DNA of 34,642 nt from Candidatus Goldiibacteriota bacterium (GTDB lineage Bacteria > Oederibacteriota > PGYV01): contig JAFGWA010000075.1 of the NCBI GenBank assembly GCA_016937715.1, positions 1 through 34,642 on the forward strand, given 5' to 3'. The position numbers were made by a program, and so were the translations under genes. The notes below the pieces were generated by a model. It did no database searches and was not told the DNA's origin. It worked only from the letters and a program-made list of their open reading frames with translations. Shown one piece after another: positions 1 through 7,438 of the stretch (position 1 is its first letter; every line of letters starts with the position of its first letter).

Positions 1-64
1 CGAAGTCCGGATATGCCCCAATATATATAATAATATATTAATAATAAATTTTTTAATCTGCGCG

Positions 65-155
65 TTATTGCCTGTCAATTGCAATAAGCTATCCAATAAG
101 AAACTCCTGGTTATTGCCGTTTTTTTGTCAGGTTTAATTAACGGCAATGCAATAA
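65..155. repeat. Cluster of TTATTGC/GCAATAA inverted repeats
   Basis: TTATTGC at 65-71 pairs with GCAATAA at 81-87 (perfect 7-bp arms, 9-nt loop). ATTGCCGTT at 113-121 pairs with AACGGCAAT at 140-148 (perfect 9-bp arms). TTATTGC at 111-117 can alternatively pair with GCAATAA at 149-155. A T-run (120-126) follows the left arm of the second pair. The element could be a terminator or attenuator for a gene left of the window, or a binding-site cluster; the sequence does not decide between them. Confidence 0.45.
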
Positions 156-398
156 AATACAATTTCTGACATAATAATTAACTCTTACGCTTTATTGTTT
201 ATTATACTTCGTTCTATTTATTACTAATCTAATTATAATTATACTATATAAATACCTCTTGTCAAATACAAAAATTCTTATATTTTCTATATAAACCTAT
301 GCTTTTCTGATTTTTCGTAAACCAAATCCTATCTTTTTGTTTCCATAGGTAAAACTGCTGCATTTTTTAACACTTTTGCCATTTCTTTCATTTTAGTA

Positions 399-427
399 TT
401 GTTTTTTACACTACTTTCATATATAAT
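399..427 (+). promoter_or_regulatory. Sigma-70-like promoter of the DUF502 operon
   Basis: TTGTTT at 399-404 and a perfect TATAAT at 422-427 are separated by 17 bases. The predicted transcript would start near 434, about 23 bases ahead of the DUF502 start codon, just upstream of the GGAGG at 444-448. The prediction rests on sequence match only. Confidence 0.6.
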
Positions 428-456
428 TTCAATATTATTTAACGGAGGATAGCATT

Positions 457-1107
457 ATGCCGTCAGGATTCATCAAAAGGTTTTGGTCAAAAATACTGGC
501 CGGTTTAATTGTAATTTTGCCTGCTTTCCTTACTGTTTATATCACTTATTTCCTTCTAAACAAGCTGGATTCAATTTTAGGCCCTCTTCTTACCAAATAT
601 ATCGGAATATCTATCCCGGGACTTGGCCTTATAGCGCTTATCCTTCTATTGTGGATAACCGGCCTTTTTGCCACGCATTATCTGGGTAAAAAAATGGTTC
701 AAATATACGAAACGGTTATATCAAGAATACCTGTATTAAAACAGATTTTCGGCGGCATTAAACAGATAAGCGATACACTGTTTGCCGGCAAAAGACGCTC
801 TTTCAGGCAGGCCGCCCTTGTTCAGTATCCTTATTATGGTTTTTATGCTATTGGTTTTATAACTTCACAGGATGAAGTTACACTTGTTAATTCAAAAAAT
901 AAAGGCTCTTTTATACACGTTTTTATACCCACCACACCAAACCCCACTTCCGGTTTTCTAATACTTGTGCCGCCAAAAAATATCGTGCTTCTTGACACTC
1001 CGGTTGAAGACGCTTTAAAAACTGTTATCTCTCTGGGTATGATTCATCCCGAAAAATATACAATTAAAAAAGTCACCAAAAAGTCCCGTAAAAAGGATAA
1101 AAAATGA
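457..1107 (+). CDS. DUF502 family membrane protein
   Basis: A 216-residue inner-membrane protein matching the DUF502 family in length and layout. There are two hydrophobic segments near residues 11-33 and 50-72, then the family-typical soluble part beginning with a VISRIPVLKQIFGGIKQI-like stretch around residues 90-110 and a 'PTTPNPTSGF' motif near residues 155-165. The C-terminus is very lysine-rich. The family has no firmly established biochemical role. The ATG follows GGAGG with an 8-base spacer. The stop overlaps the next start by four bases (ATGA), so it is translationally coupled to the PilZ gene and is the first gene of a three-gene unit. The pairing with a PilZ protein hints at a surface or membrane function tuned by c-di-GMP, which is inference. 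Confidence 0.85.
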   Translation: MPSGFIKRFWSKILAGLIVILPAFLTVYITYFLLNKLDSILGPLLTKYIGISIPGLGLIALILLLWITGLFATHYLGKKMVQIYETVISRIPVLKQIFGGIKQISDTLFAGKRRSFRQAALVQYPYYGFYAIGFITSQDEVTLVNSKNKGSFIHVFIPTTPNPTSGFLILVPPKNIVLLDTPVEDALKTVISLGMIHPEKYTIKKVTKKSRKKDKK

Positions 1108-1529
1108 CAGAATTAAAAAAAGGCTGGCTGGAACGCCGCGAATACGAGCGGGTAAAAGACATCCTTAAAGTTTCATATTATCGCACCGCGGAAGAATCTC
1201 CGGAACTATCGGACGATTACAGGGACACCACGGTTGAAAAATTACAGATGGTACAGGGCAACAGGCTTATCACTTCAATGACAGATGATGTAAGCCGGGG
1301 CGGACTTGCCATAATCACAGATGAACCGCTTGCGCAGGGCGATAAACTTATAATAGACCTTTACATACCTCAAGCTTCAAGCCCCGTAAAACTGTTGGCA
1401 GAAGTTATGCGCCTTGAAGGGCTTAAGGGTAATGACACAAAGAAAGCCGGCCTAAAAATAATATCAATCAGCAAAAATGATTTAAAGCGCCTGGAATCTC
1501 ACCTTTCAGGGCTGAATAAAAATAAATAA
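1104..1529 (+). CDS. PilZ domain protein (c-di-GMP receptor)
   Basis: A 141-residue single-domain PilZ protein. The two c-di-GMP-binding signatures are visible: an RxxxR-type motif in 'RREYERV' (residues about 11-17) and a D-x-S-x-x-G motif in 'DDVSRGGL' (about residues 61-68). The rest follows the PilZ beta-barrel pattern, ending in a short C-terminal helix rich in Lys and Asn. No enzymatic domain is attached, so it probably acts as an adaptor that changes its partner on binding c-di-GMP. It overlaps the upstream DUF502 gene by four bases and is followed after 13 bases by the small duplicated protein, all apparently in one operon. A second PilZ protein (4976-5362) and a MerR-GGDEF regulator lie nearby. 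Confidence 0.88.
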   Translation: MTELKKGWLERREYERVKDILKVSYYRTAEESPELSDDYRDTTVEKLQMVQGNRLITSMTDDVSRGGLAIITDEPLAQGDKLIIDLYIPQASSPVKLLAEVMRLEGLKGNDTKKAGLKIISISKNDLKRLESHLSGLNKNK

Positions 1530-1542
1530 GGAGGAATTATAT

Positions 1543-1860
1543 ATGGCAGAGCGTTATGTCCACCTTGACGGAAATCTTTATTATGATTCAAAAGATAAAG
1601 TGATAGTAAAAAACATGGGAAACAGATACGTATATGTGCGCCACGACCGCAGGACAAAAAGTAAAGAGCTTCCCCAAAAAGAATTAAAACGCGAAAGCGA
1701 TAATACAAACAAAAACCTTATCCGCATTTCAGACGGAATCTATTTTGACAAAGTGCTTATTCAGATATATAGAATGATAAACGGCAAACTTGTGCTTTAT
1801 TCAAAAGACAGAAGAAAAGAAGCCAAGGCCGTGCCGGCGGACAGAAGAAAGAAGAAGTGA
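1543..1860 (+). CDS. Small basic protein with internal duplication
   Basis: A 105-residue hypothetical protein of no family I recognise. It has no signal peptide or membrane segment and is highly charged. Residues about 5-40 and 60-95 look like two diverged copies of the same ~35-residue unit. Each starts with a short hydrophobic-Asp-Gly pattern ('HLDGNLYYD', 'ISDGIYFD'), passes through a beta-like stretch and ends in a 'DRR' motif ('RHDRRTK', 'SKDRRKE'). The ATG follows a strong AAGGAGG ribosome binding site. The stop codon lies inside the first unit of the heptamer repeat array that follows. As the last gene of the DUF502-PilZ unit it may work with them; function unknown. Confidence 0.7.
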   Translation: MAERYVHLDGNLYYDSKDKVIVKNMGNRYVYVRHDRRTKSKELPQKELKRESDNTNKNLIRISDGIYFDKVLIQIYRMINGKLVLYSKDRRKEAKAVPADRRKKK

Positions 1861-2041
1861 CAAGTGACGGGTTACAAGTGACAAGTAACAGGTGACAGGT
1901 TACAGGTTACAGGTTACAGGTGACAGGTTACAAGTGACAGGTTACAAGTGACAGGTTACAAGTGACAAGTTACAAGTGACAAGTAACAGGTTACAGGTTA
2001 CACGCTTTGAGTTGTAACTTGTCAGTTGTCATTTGTAACTT
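1855..2041. repeat. Heptamer tandem array (21 units) with inverted units
   Basis: From 1855 to 2001 there are 21 head-to-tail 7-bp units of consensus ARGTKAC (AAGTGAC, AGGTTAC, AGGTGAC, AAGTTAC, AAGTAAC, one GGGTTAC) with no break in phase. After a 12-base non-repeat spacer, four units run in the opposite orientation at 2014-2041 (GTAACTT, GTCAGTT, GTCATTT, GTAACTT). The transcript could fold the inverted units back onto the direct ones. The array fills the whole gap between two convergent genes and even covers the stop codon of the left one, consistent with a bidirectional terminator or an expanding simple-sequence element. There are no spacers, so it is not CRISPR. Confidence 0.93.
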
Positions 2042-2045
2042 GTAA

Positions 2046-3275
2046 TCATTCCATGAACAACGGAATTGCCTTCTGGTCTCCCTGCGATATTTTTATCACC
2101 ACGTCCGCGGACCTTGATACCGCGTCATTTTCATCAGTGACCACAATTACAGCTTTGTAATCCCCTTCATTAAAAGGCATTCCATCCCTGTCAAGCCCGT
2201 CCCAGATAAGCGTTTCATCGGGCCTGCCTGCGCCTTCCCAGCTTTTAACAACTTTTCCTTTATTGTCTTTTATTTCAACCTTCCACTTAAATATTTCATA
2301 TTTTGTCATGGCCGTAACTTTTATGTACGTCTTTCTGTTGCCCCCGATAGGAGAAAAAACAGCAGGTTCCGGGGCAAGTTTTAATTCATAACCGCCGAAA
2401 CTGTACGACAGCGCCACCCTGTGATTAAGAGATAATTCCGTGTATGCGGCGCCATAATCAATTCCAAAACCCTCGTGCTTAAAACCAAATCCCGCGTTAA
2501 TTTCATTCACGTCGCCTATTGAAGCCGCGCCCGCCCTTAAATAAAGCGGCTGCATCACCTTATATTCCGCGCCCGCGCAGACAACAAAAGGCCCGCCCGC
2601 GAATGCTTTTTCGGCGTCAGTGTTCACTTTTAGCGTGCCGTCAAGAAACATAAAAGATAACCCAAGCCTTACAGCAGCCGGAAGCATCTCTTCAGAAAAA
2701 TCATATTTAATGCCCGCGGGAATCACGTTCTTTCCTGTCAGCGACGCCCTTCCCCATTCAAAACTTTTGGAAAATGACACGTCTGAATTAAAACCCATAT
2801 AATTTTTTCCGCCGATTCCGCGCACTATCGCCTTAAGCGCCAGGCCTCCCTGCACTCCTGCAAAAAGGTTGCGTCCATACGCGCCCGTCAGCATAAAATC
2901 ATTCATGACTTCATTACCTTGCACATTTCCTTCTTCAGATACCACTTCATATTCGCCGTAATACATATTTCTTATCGAAACCCCAAGCCCGCCCATTTTT
3001 CCTATAGGCCCGGAAAAACCCAAAGCATTAAAAGCGGCTCCGCCGTATAACATTTCATGGGACGCTTCTAACTGATTTGAAGTTATTGAATCAAGCATAG
3101 CCGGGCTCCAGAAAGAAGCCGAAGGGTCGGCGGAATCGGCAGAAGCGGCCCCGCCCATTGACAGCGCCCTTACACCCGCGCCGTGATTTATTACCTCCAC
3201 CGGCAATCCGGAAATTCCGCAGAATGCCGCCGTGTTAAGCATGAAAAATATCGCTGTAAATAATTTTACTTTCAT
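2046..3275 (-). CDS. PorV/PorQ-like outer-membrane protein with FlgD-like Ig domain
   Basis: A predicted 409-residue outer-membrane protein. It has an N-terminal signal peptide ('MKVKLFTAIFFMLNTAAFC'), then a PorV/UPF0164-like barrel opening with 'GVRALSMGGAASADSADPSA' and an 'FWSPAML' motif, both typical of this family (known members include the type IX secretion protein PorV). The last ~90 residues form a FlgD-like Ig module with the signature 'IWDGLDRDG...EGDYKAVIVV'. The ATG at 3275 is preferred to one 39 bases further upstream because it follows GAGGGTGG with correct spacing and begins a good signal peptide. It lies 45 bases downstream of trpB on the same strand. Transport or secretion-shuttle roles are both possible. 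Confidence 0.8.
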   Translation of the reverse strand: MKVKLFTAIFFMLNTAAFCGISGLPVEVINHGAGVRALSMGGAASADSADPSASFWSPAMLDSITSNQLEASHEMLYGGAAFNALGFSGPIGKMGGLGVSIRNMYYGEYEVVSEEGNVQGNEVMNDFMLTGAYGRNLFAGVQGGLALKAIVRGIGGKNYMGFNSDVSFSKSFEWGRASLTGKNVIPAGIKYDFSEEMLPAAVRLGLSFMFLDGTLKVNTDAEKAFAGGPFVVCAGAEYKVMQPLYLRAGAASIGDVNEINAGFGFKHEGFGIDYGAAYTELSLNHRVALSYSFGGYELKLAPEPAVFSPIGGNRKTYIKVTAMTKYEIFKWKVEIKDNKGKVVKSWEGAGRPDETLIWDGLDRDGMPFNEGDYKAVIVVTDENDAVSRSADVVIKISQGDQKAIPLFME

Positions 3276-3320
3276 ATACCACCCTCTATTCATCGCTATT
3301 TTATAAAACAGCACTATAAT

Positions 3321-4682
3321 TTAAAGCTTTGGAAGGCTTTCAAAACCTTTATCAATATCAGACTGCGGCAAAGGCACATCTTTCATCTTTTTTGTAAGAT
3401 ACGCTTCATAAGCGGCAAAATCAAAATTACCGTGCCCGCTTAAATTAAACAGAATTACTCTTTTTTCGCCTTTTGCTTTGGCATCAAGGGCTTCATTAAT
3501 TGCCACCCTTATCGCGTGCGTGCTTTCAGGTGCAGGTATTATCCCCTCTGTCTTCGCAAACTGTATTGCCGCGTCAAAACACTCTGTCTGATTATTTGCC
3601 ACAGCTTCAATAACACCATTTTTAAGAAGATTTGAAACAAGCGGCGAAGCTCCGTGATATCTTAATCCGCCCGCGTGAATTCCCGACGGCATAAATTTAT
3701 GCCCAAGAGTGTACATCATAAGAAGCGGCGTCATTTCGCCTGTATCGCCAAAATCATACGCGTTTCTTCCCTTTGTAAGCGTAGGACAGGCCGCGGGTTC
3801 AGCCGCTATAAGCCTTATATTTTTCTTATTGCCTTTCATCTTGTCATAAGCAAACGGGAAAGCGGTTCCCGCGAAATTGCTTCCGCCGCCATGGCACGCA
3901 ATAACCACATCCGGATAATCGCCTGCCATCTCCATCTGTTTCTTTGCTTCAAGGCCTATTACCGTCTGATGCAGCGCCACATGGTTTAAAACGCTTCCCA
4001 GCGCGTATTTGGTGTGCGGATCTTTTGCAGCCACTTCAACAGCTTCGGATATCGCGATTCCAAGAGAACCCAGAGAATCAGGATTCTGCTCAAGAATTTT
4101 TTTACCTATTTCCGTATGCTTTGTCGGTGAAGGGTATACTTTTGCGCCCCATGTTTCCATCATTAATTTTCTGTAAGGTTTAGCGTCGTAACTTACCCTT
4201 ACCATATATACTTCAACTTCAATGCCCATCATTGCTCCGGCAAGTGATAAAGCGGAACCCCACTGCCCTGCTCCGGTTTCTGTCGATAGTTTTTTAACGC
4301 CCTCTTTTTTATTGTAATAAGCCTGCGCTATGGCTGTGTTTGACTTATGGCTTCCCGCGGGAGATACACCTTCATATTTGTAATAAATTCTTGCAGGAGT
4401 ATCCAGCAGCTTTTCCAGACCTCTTGCCCTGATCAGCGGCGACGGCCTCCACAACTTAAGAATATCTATCACTTCACCCGGAATATCTATCCACTGTTTG
4501 GGTGACATTTCCTGTTCTATTAAAGCCATCGGAAAAATTGGAGCAAGATCTTCCGGCCCAAGCGGTTTTCCCGTTCCCGGATTAAGCGGCGGGTCAAGAG
4601 GAGTGGGAAGATCCGGAATAATATTGTACCACGCGCTTGGTATATCCTTTTCCTGAAGAATAAATTTTCTTGTGTCTGACAT
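3321..4682 (-). CDS. trpB: Tryptophan synthase beta chain, TrpB2 type
   Basis: A 453-residue PLP enzyme that condenses indole with L-serine to form tryptophan. The length, the N-terminal extension of roughly 80 residues before the core and motifs such as '[16 protein letters not shown]' place it with the TrpB2 subgroup and not with the ~400-residue TrpB1. The Schiff-base lysine is Lys113 in 'GSHKSN'. '[11 protein letters not shown]' and the phosphate-binding loop 'HGGGSNFAG' are intact, as is the C-terminal 'NLSGHGNFD'. The start follows AAGGAGGG. No trpA or other trp gene is next to it, which is common for TrpB2, proposed to act as an alpha-independent indole-salvage enzyme. The gene downstream is the PorV-like protein. 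Confidence 0.93.
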   Translation of the reverse strand: MSDTRKFILQEKDIPSAWYNIIPDLPTPLDPPLNPGTGKPLGPEDLAPIFPMALIEQEMSPKQWIDIPGEVIDILKLWRPSPLIRARGLEKLLDTPARIYYKYEGVSPAGSHKSNTAIAQAYYNKKEGVKKLSTETGAGQWGSALSLAGAMMGIEVEVYMVRVSYDAKPYRKLMMETWGAKVYPSPTKHTEIGKKILEQNPDSLGSLGIAISEAVEVAAKDPHTKYALGSVLNHVALHQTVIGLEAKKQMEMAGDYPDVVIACHGGGSNFAGTAFPFAYDKMKGNKKNIRLIAAEPAACPTLTKGRNAYDFGDTGEMTPLLMMYTLGHKFMPSGIHAGGLRYHGASPLVSNLLKNGVIEAVANNQTECFDAAIQFAKTEGIIPAPESTHAIRVAINEALDAKAKGEKRVILFNLSGHGNFDFAAYEAYLTKKMKDVPLPQSDIDKGFESLPKL

Positions 4683-4810
4683 GATGCCCTCCTTAAAATT
4701 ATTGTTCCAAATAATATAACACTTTTTTCATTAAAAAAAAACTTGAAAATAAACCCAAAAAGCTTTATTACGTGTTTTTTTTACTTTCTGACGTAAAACC
4801 TCTCTTTAAG

Positions 4811-4839
4811 TTGACAAAGTCTGCCATTTAATATAGTAT
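4811..4839 (+). promoter_or_regulatory. Sigma-70 promoter of tRNA-Leu
   Basis: A perfect TTGACA at 4811-4816 and TAGTAT at 4834-4839 are 17 bases apart. Transcription would start about six bases before the 5' end of the mature tRNA. TATAGT at 4832-4837 is an overlapping alternative -10. It is one of the best promoter matches in the window, as expected for a stable RNA. Confidence 0.75.
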
Positions 4840-4852
4840 GTTTTCAGGACTG

Positions 4853-4938
4853 GCCGGAGTGGTGAAACGGTAGACACAGGAGACTCAAAATCTCCCGTCC
4901 GCAAGGTCATGTCGGTTCAAGTCCGACCTCCGGCACCA
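4853..4938 (+). tRNA. tRNA-Leu (anticodon CAA)
   Basis: An 86-nt class II tRNA. The acceptor stem GCCGGAG (4853-4859) pairs perfectly with CTCCGGC (4928-4934), followed by discriminator A and an encoded CCA (4936-4938). The anticodon stem is GGAGA/TCTCC around the loop CTCAAAA, giving anticodon CAA, which reads the leucine codon UUG. The T arm is GTCGG-TTCAAGT-CCGAC and the variable arm is long, as required for leucine tRNA. A PilZ gene starts only 37 bases downstream on the same strand. Confidence 0.96.
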
Positions 4939-4975
4939 ATTAATGCATAAAATAAACAAACCAAAAGGTGGCACG

Positions 4976-5362
4976 ATGAAAAAAGACGAAAGAGAAGCAA
5001 GGAAGCACCCCAGGTTCACCAAGATTCTGAACATTTCGGCTGTCCTTGACCGTTTTCCCGATGATATTACCGGTGAAAAATCAAAGCTAAAACAGGGAGA
5101 ATCTTTCCGCGCCACCACCATTAACGTAAGCGAAGAAGGAATGCTGATCAACTGCGATTTTCTGCTTCCGGAACGCACCACCCTTAAACTGGAAATACAC
5201 GAAAACGCCATAGCGGAAGACAAATTTAACCTTCTGGTACGCATTGAATGGACCAAGCGCAACGCTTATAAGATATTCGGAAGGTATTCAGCAGGGCTTC
5301 ATATACTTGAAGGCGAAAAAAAGCACATAGAAAAATTAATAGAACATTTTAACGAAAATTAA
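4976..5362 (+). CDS. PilZ domain protein
   Basis: A 128-residue PilZ protein, the second in the window. The c-di-GMP signatures are 'RKHPRF' (RxxxR, residues about 9-14) and 'NVSEEGM' (N-x-S-x-x-G, about residues 52-58). The start at 4976 is chosen over an in-frame ATG 33 bases upstream because it follows AAAGGTGG and begins directly with the charged 'MKKDEREARK' leader. No separate promoter is visible between it and the tRNA-Leu, so it is probably read through from the tRNA promoter. The next gene, a DUF2723/TPR membrane protein, begins three bases after its stop, so the two are probably co-translated. It may control surface glycan or export activity of that neighbour, but this is inference. 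Confidence 0.87.
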   Translation: MKKDEREARKHPRFTKILNISAVLDRFPDDITGEKSKLKQGESFRATTINVSEEGMLINCDFLLPERTTLKLEIHENAIAEDKFNLLVRIEWTKRNAYKIFGRYSAGLHILEGEKKHIEKLIEHFNEN

Positions 5363-5365
5363 AAT

Positions 5366-7438
5366 ATGTTTTCACGCAGATTCCTGCCTGCCGCTTTTTT
5401 TGCGGCAGTATTTTTAGTTGTATTTTATCTTTTATTAACCACCACACCGCCCGCGGTATTTTCAGGCGATTCAGGCGAAACTATAACAGCAAGCGTTACG
5501 CTTGGCATACAACACCCCCCGGGATATCCCGTGTTCTCGCTTCTTGGAAAAATATTTTCCTTTATTCCGGTTGCAGACCACTCCTTCCGCATTTATCTTC
5601 TGTCAATAACCCTTTCTTTAATTTGCGGCCTTCTTATCATTATTCTGTTTAACACCCTTTTGCGCGCTATGAATTTACCCGCTTATACGCCGCTTCCCGC
5701 GGCCGCTTGCGCCGTGTTTTTTATGACGGGCTTTTCAATCTGGGACCAGTCCATAACCGCCAAAGGCGGAATTTACCTTCTTAACATAGCCTTCACTCTG
5801 GGACTTTTAATCACAGCTTTTAATTGTTCTTTTACCTCCGTGCCGGGACAAAAAATCAAAACGCTAAGGCTGTTTTTCCTGATTTACGGTTTAAGCATGG
5901 GAAACCACCATATGTCGCAGATTATTATGTTTCCTGTTTATCTCTATATTATTTTAAGCCCGGGACTTAAAGAATTACTGCGCCCAACAAATATTATATC
6001 TTTAATACTTTTGTTTGCCGCGGGTTTTTCAATTTATCTTTACCTTCCAATACGGGCGCACAGCGCTGTGCTGAACTGGGGCGACCCTTCAAATCTTGAA
6101 AATTTCATGCAGGTCTTTTCCAGATATCAGTATGTCAGGGCTGAAATTGCCAAAAGCATAAACGCGCCTTTAATGCAGGCCGGAAAATTCTTTTCCTCCC
6201 TCGCGCGCGAACATTCCTTTGCCGGGCTTGCGCTGGCATTATCAGGCATAATATTCGCCTTTATTAAAAATAGAAAAACCGGAATCATCCTTGTGCTTAT
6301 ACCTTTTATATTTCTTGCTGTCACATCTTTTTATCTTAACCTTCCAAAAGAAAGGCTTTATATAATGGAAACTTACATCACGCCCGTTTATCTTTCTTTG
6401 GCTCTGTGTATGGCGATTGGACTTTACTCTTTAATGGCTTTTATAAAGAATAAAAAAACCTCGCGCATCGCCGCCGTTATATTATTCGCGGCGCTTTTTG
6501 CCCGCGATACAATTACCGCGTACCCGCTTTTAAACAGGTCCGCATATTTTTTTTCCAGGGATTTTAATTTAAACCTGCTGTCTTCCGTGGAAAAAAATTC
6601 ACTTCTGTTTGTCACCGGTGACGGCGTTGTTTTTCCGTTATGGTACCTGAAATACGTAAAAAAAATACGTACTGACGTGGTAATAATAGGTTCTGCCGTG
6701 CTGCCTATGCAATGGGTTCGTGATTCCATTAAAAAACAGGACCCTTCGGTAAAGGTACCGGTAATAAAAGAAAAAAAGATAGGCACGGAATCCACCGGTT
6801 ACATCATAAACGCGCTTATAAAAATGAATCTATCTTCCAGAAATATCTATTTTTCATATAACAAGCCTGAAGAAAACGCGCTTAACGGCGGATTTGAACT
6901 TATGCCCAAAGGAATGGCGTGGCGGGTTATGCCTTCAGATTACGCCTTTATAAGCGACATGTACACGGTGTCGCTGCGCAACATGTGGAAATATTATAAT
7001 TACAGAAATACGCTTGGTACATACACCGGGGCTTTCACGCAGCCCAACGAATCGCTTTACCTGAAAGATTTTGCCACATCATCAAATTCAGCGGGCGTAT
7101 TTTTTGAAGACAAAGGCTATAACGATTTGTCCCTGCAGTACTTTACACTTGCATTTCAGCTGCAGCCGGAAAACTGTGAATTTATTTATAACATGGGCAA
7201 CGCGCGGTTTAACCTGGGGGATTTTAAAACTGCCGAAGAAAACTATTTAAAGAGCCTTCAGCTGGACCCAGAATATGTTTCATCATGGCACAACCTGGGG
7301 GTGGTTTATTACAAAACCGGCAGGTATTCAGAAGCGCTTCAGGCATTCAGAAAAATCAAGGAAATTGACCCTTCCAGGGCGGATCTTAACAGCATTATTG
7401 CTGTGCTGGAAAAAATTCCCGCTCCGCCGAAAAACTAA
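5366..7438 (+). CDS. DUF2723 membrane protein with C-terminal TPR repeats
   Basis: A 690-residue polytopic membrane protein. The N-terminal ~100 residues carry the DUF2723 signature: an acidic 'FSGDSGETITAS' loop just after the first membrane segment, followed by 'GIQHPPGYPVFSLLGK'. This fold is related to the GT-C protein O-mannosyltransferases that move sugars from lipid-linked donors onto proteins in the periplasm. About ten hydrophobic segments fill residues 1-400. After a soluble part (about 400-550), the last ~120 residues contain three TPR repeats ('IYNMGNARFNLGDFKTAEEN', 'SWHNLGVVYYKTGRYSEALQ'). The ribosome binding site is weak, consistent with translational coupling to the PilZ gene. 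Its stop overlaps the convergent MerR-GGDEF gene by four bases. Acceptor unknown. Confidence 0.82.
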   Translation: MFSRRFLPAAFFAAVFLVVFYLLLTTTPPAVFSGDSGETITASVTLGIQHPPGYPVFSLLGKIFSFIPVADHSFRIYLLSITLSLICGLLIIILFNTLLRAMNLPAYTPLPAAACAVFFMTGFSIWDQSITAKGGIYLLNIAFTLGLLITAFNCSFTSVPGQKIKTLRLFFLIYGLSMGNHHMSQIIMFPVYLYIILSPGLKELLRPTNIISLILLFAAGFSIYLYLPIRAHSAVLNWGDPSNLENFMQVFSRYQYVRAEIAKSINAPLMQAGKFFSSLAREHSFAGLALALSGIIFAFIKNRKTGIILVLIPFIFLAVTSFYLNLPKERLYIMETYITPVYLSLALCMAIGLYSLMAFIKNKKTSRIAAVILFAALFARDTITAYPLLNRSAYFFSRDFNLNLLSSVEKNSLLFVTGDGVVFPLWYLKYVKKIRTDVVIIGSAVLPMQWVRDSIKKQDPSVKVPVIKEKKIGTESTGYIINALIKMNLSSRNIYFSYNKPEENALNGGFELMPKGMAWRVMPSDYAFISDMYTVSLRNMWKYYNYRNTLGTYTGAFTQPNESLYLKDFATSSNSAGVFFEDKGYNDLSLQYFTLAFQLQPENCEFIYNMGNARFNLGDFKTAEENYLKSLQLDPEYVSSWHNLGVVYYKTGRYSEALQAFRKIKEIDPSRADLNSIIAVLEKIPAPPKN

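Larger units (their letters stand above)
1..456. other. AT-rich gene-free leader region
   Basis: No convincing coding frame is visible in these 456 bases. The stretch is very AT-rich. It contains a set of TTATTGC/GCAATAA inverted repeats in its left third and a sigma-70-like promoter close to its right end, both listed separately. I recognise no riboswitch or RNA gene here. Confidence 0.6.

Noticed and set aside
1855-2041. Possible CRISPR array
   Set aside because: Units are 7 bp and directly adjacent, with no spacers and no cas genes nearby.
4885-5262. Minus-strand frame overlapping tRNA-Leu and the PilZ gene
   Set aside because: It would have to end inside the tRNA and is a shadow of the PilZ coding sequence.
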